Assembly: GCF_002192255.1 (NCBI RefSeq)
Contig: NZ_CP021768.1
Span: 3,180,001-3,244,000 of the forward strand
Direction: 5' to 3'
Source of the DNA: Stenotrophomonas sp. WZN-1
GTDB taxonomy: Bacteria > Pseudomonadota > Gammaproteobacteria > Xanthomonadales > Xanthomonadaceae
Length of the DNA: 64,000 bases
Part shown: one piece after another, positions 62,594 to 64,000 of the stretch
Layout of the letters: each line of letters opens with the position of its first letter
Position numbering within the stretch: the stretch's first letter is position 1
Position numbers and translations under genes: made by a program
Notes under the pieces: model-generated
Database searches by the model: none
What the model saw: only the letters and a program-made list of their open reading frames with translations
What the model was told of the DNA's origin: nothing

Positions 62594-63168
62594 GTCATGT
62601 CTCCCAGCCGTGCGCGCAACAGACCGCGCGCACGATGCAACTGTGCCTTGGAACTGCCGACGGCCATCTGCAGCTGCTCGGCGATTTCCTGGTGTTTCCA
62701 GCCTTCGATGTCATGCAGCACAAGTACCGCGCGCGCCCTCGGCGGCAGCGTCGACAGCGCCCGTTCGAGGTCGCGTTCGGTCCCGGCACAGCGGTCATGT
62801 ACGGCCAGTTCCTGCAGTCCTCCGTCCACATCATCAAGACTGTCGTGATCCTGCCCGGCTCCGCGCCCACGCAGTTCCATCAACGCAGCGTTGACGCCCA
62901 GGCGATGCAGCCAGGTCGACAGGCTGCTCTCGAAGCGGAACCCCGGCAGCGCCTTCCATGCCTGCAGGAAGGCTTCCTGCAAGGCATCTTCGGCACGCGC
63001 CTGCTGGCCCCCGCACAAGCGCCACAACACGGCGAACACGCGCGGCGCATGGCGCCGGTACAGCAGCTCATAGGCCGCGGTATCGCCGGCGGCCGCTGCC
63101 CGCACCAGGGCGGGTTCGTCGACAGGGTCGTGGGCGGCAGGCGGCGCGGGCATGGTGGTGTCGAGCAT
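62590..63168 (-). CDS. ECF-type RNA polymerase sigma factor
   Basis: The 192-residue protein has sigma region 2 (LVRAAAAGDTAAYELLYRRHAPRVFAVLWRLCG, EDALQEAFLQAWKAL) and region 4 (LERALSTLPPRARAVLVLHDIEGWKHQEIAEQLQMAVGSSKAQLHRARGLLRARL), without region 3. I chose ATG 63168, which gives a short natural N-terminus; 63153 and 63255 are alternatives. TATGCT (just inside) might be a -10 box if translation actually begins at 63153. Confidence 0.88.
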   Translation of the reverse strand: MLDTTMPAPPAAHDPVDEPALVRAAAAGDTAAYELLYRRHAPRVFAVLWRLCGGQQARAEDALQEAFLQAWKALPGFRFESSLSTWLHRLGVNAALMELRGRGAGQDHDSLDDVDGGLQELAVHDRCAGTERDLERALSTLPPRARAVLVLHDIEGWKHQEIAEQLQMAVGSSKAQLHRARGLLRARLGDMT

Positions 63169-63294
63169 ATCGCTTGGATGCGGCGGCCCGGGAAAAGGTT
63201 TAGAGCCCATCCATGATTGATGCCATGCAACCTTTTTGATGGTTGCTGCATCCATGGAAGGTCCTTCGCGAAACTGCCGTCCAGGAGTCCTGCC

Positions 63295-63474
63295 ATGTCC
63301 AGCCCATCCTGCGCCGCCCTGCTGGTGATCACTGCCTGCGTCCTGTTGCAGGCGCTGGGCCTGTCGTTGCACCTGCGCCCCGACAACGGCCGCGCCTGCC
63401 TGCAGCAGCATCGTCAGGAGCTGGTCTGCCTGGCCTGGGCCCCGGCGGTCGAATCCCCCGCACGCGCCGGGTAA
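63295..63474 (+). CDS. Small membrane-type hypothetical protein
   Basis: The 59-residue protein starts MSSPSCAALLVITACVLLQALGLSL, a hydrophobic helix likely to be a membrane anchor or signal, followed by a short tail with two cysteines (GRACLQQ, ELVCLAW). A strong AGGAG lies 7 nt before ATG 63295. No family recognised. It is divergent from the ECF sigma gene and 36 bp before the MscS gene. Confidence 0.6.
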   Translation: MSSPSCAALLVITACVLLQALGLSLHLRPDNGRACLQQHRQELVCLAWAPAVESPARAG

Positions 63475-63509
63475 CATCGAGGGCCGTTTCCCCCCTCCGT
63501 AGTCGCCCC

Positions 63510-64000
63510 ATGATGTTGTCGCTGAAGGATCACCTGCCCGCCTGGACCCACCCGTGGTTGAACTACGCGGGCGTCGCCCTGCAGATCGTAGTGGTGCTTC
63601 TGGTCGCGTGGCTCCTGCGCGTGCTCGCCCGCCGCCTGATCCGCCGCTTCGCCGAGCACTACACGCTGCCGCCGGAGATGGTGATGGGCGCGCGCCGGAT
63701 CACCAGTTTCGTGGTCTATTTCAGCGCCCTGCTGTACATCCTCAGTCTGCTCGGCGCGAAGCCCTCCGTGCTGTGGACCGCGTTCACCGGCTTCGCGGCC
63801 GTGGGTGCGGTGGCGTTCTTCGCCGCCTGGAGCGTGCTGTCCAACATCTTCTGCACGCTGCTGATCTTCACCACCCGCCCGTTCCGCCTGCACGACTACA
63901 TCGAGGTGCTGGAGAACGGCGAGAAGCCTGGCCTGAAGGGCCGGGTGATCGACGTGAACCTGATCTACACCACCCTGCAGGAGACCGGCGACGGCCATGA
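63510..64000 (+). CDS. MscS family mechanosensitive channel (3' end outside window)
   Basis: About 163 residues are visible. The predicted N-terminus PAWTHPWLNYAGVALQIVVVLLVAWLLRVLARRLIRRF (helix 1), then RRITSFVVYFSALLYILSLLG (helix 2) and the pore-lining helix VLWTAFTGFAAVGAVAFFAAWSVLSNIFCTLLIFTTRPFRLHDYIEV are typical of MscS-like small mechanosensitive channels. The cytoplasmic beta-domain begins (GRVIDVNLIYTTLQETGDG) and is cut by the window edge. ATG 63510 and 63513 are both possible. Confidence 0.87.
   Translation, partial: MMLSLKDHLPAWTHPWLNYAGVALQIVVVLLVAWLLRVLARRLIRRFAEHYTLPPEMVMGARRITSFVVYFSALLYILSLLGAKPSVLWTAFTGFAAVGAVAFFAAWSVLSNIFCTLLIFTTRPFRLHDYIEVLENGEKPGLKGRVIDVNLIYTTLQETGDGH

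Overview
This window is chromosomal DNA of a high-GC gammaproteobacterium, almost certainly a member of the Stenotrophomonas maltophilia complex (Xanthomonadaceae). The evidence is the GTAG-headed short palindromic repeats (SMAG-type REP elements) between genes, the xanthomonad gene orders (maf-rng-yhdP-tldD, leuS-lptE-holA-nadD-rsfS-rlmH, pmbA divergent from darP), and TonB/TonB-receptor style envelope genes. I see no prophage, insertion sequence, CRISPR array, plasmid origin or classical defence island. Most of it is core genome with accessory envelope genes.

Layout. 1-4.6 kb: a truncated DUF418 membrane protein, slyD, two tandem NlpC/P60 cell-wall peptidases, and a dicarboxylate/amino-acid symporter. 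4.6-6.8 kb: a lipoprotein alkaline phosphatase overlapping a WG-repeat protein. 6.8-7.36 kb: a 500-bp non-coding palindromic repeat array. 7.36-9.9 kb: tilS, xseB, ispA. 9.9-20 kb: a DUF4870 membrane protein, the TldD/PmbA protease pair with darP, yhdP, rng and maf. 20-24.7 kb: a SIMPL protein, a TonB and a TonB-dependent receptor. 24.7-27.5 kb: an unusual CoiA-like, membrane-tailed protein and an amino-acid antiporter. 27.4-33.7 kb: leuS-lptE-holA-nadD-rsfS-rlmH ending at tRNA-Asn. 33.7-43.3 kb: small membrane and periplasmic proteins, CnoX, a LysM/FecR protein coupled to a CHASE2-GGDEF diguanylate cyclase, DUF502 and a queuosine-precursor transporter. 43.4-47.7 kb: a DUF885 metallopeptidase, a beta-lactamase-fold hydrolase, YaeR, a second copy of the palindromic array, and a DUF2147 protein. 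47.8-51.4 kb: metG, a HAD phosphatase, an RsxB-like ferredoxin and a RidA-family protein. 51.6-58.5 kb: MprF convergent with a VirJ/AcvB-like hydrolase, DUF998, a tiny oxidoreductase-like protein, an HD hydrolase and a transglutaminase-TPR protein. 58.5-64 kb: YjdM, YegD-type Hsp70, a YkgJ cysteine-cluster protein, an ECF sigma/anti-sigma/DUF4097 operon, and a truncated MscS channel.

The most noteworthy signal is non-coding. A composite repeat of five modules (a 41-bp perfect palindrome, a CGACAG hairpin, a ~102-bp element with 25-bp inverted arms and two inner CC-capped hairpins, a GTTGCT tract, and a SMAG-like hairpin) occurs in the same order at two loci 40 kb apart. At the first locus it is also present as a mirrored partner. 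The copies differ by substitutions that preserve pairing, so structure rather than sequence appears to be maintained. Other points: several genes seem to be transcribed leaderless from a -10 box 6-7 nt upstream of the start codon; an intrinsic terminator sits in the darP leader; and MprF lies next to its probable antagonist. Start sites given below were often moved downstream of the longest frame to fit signal peptides, Shine-Dalgarno sites or overlaps.
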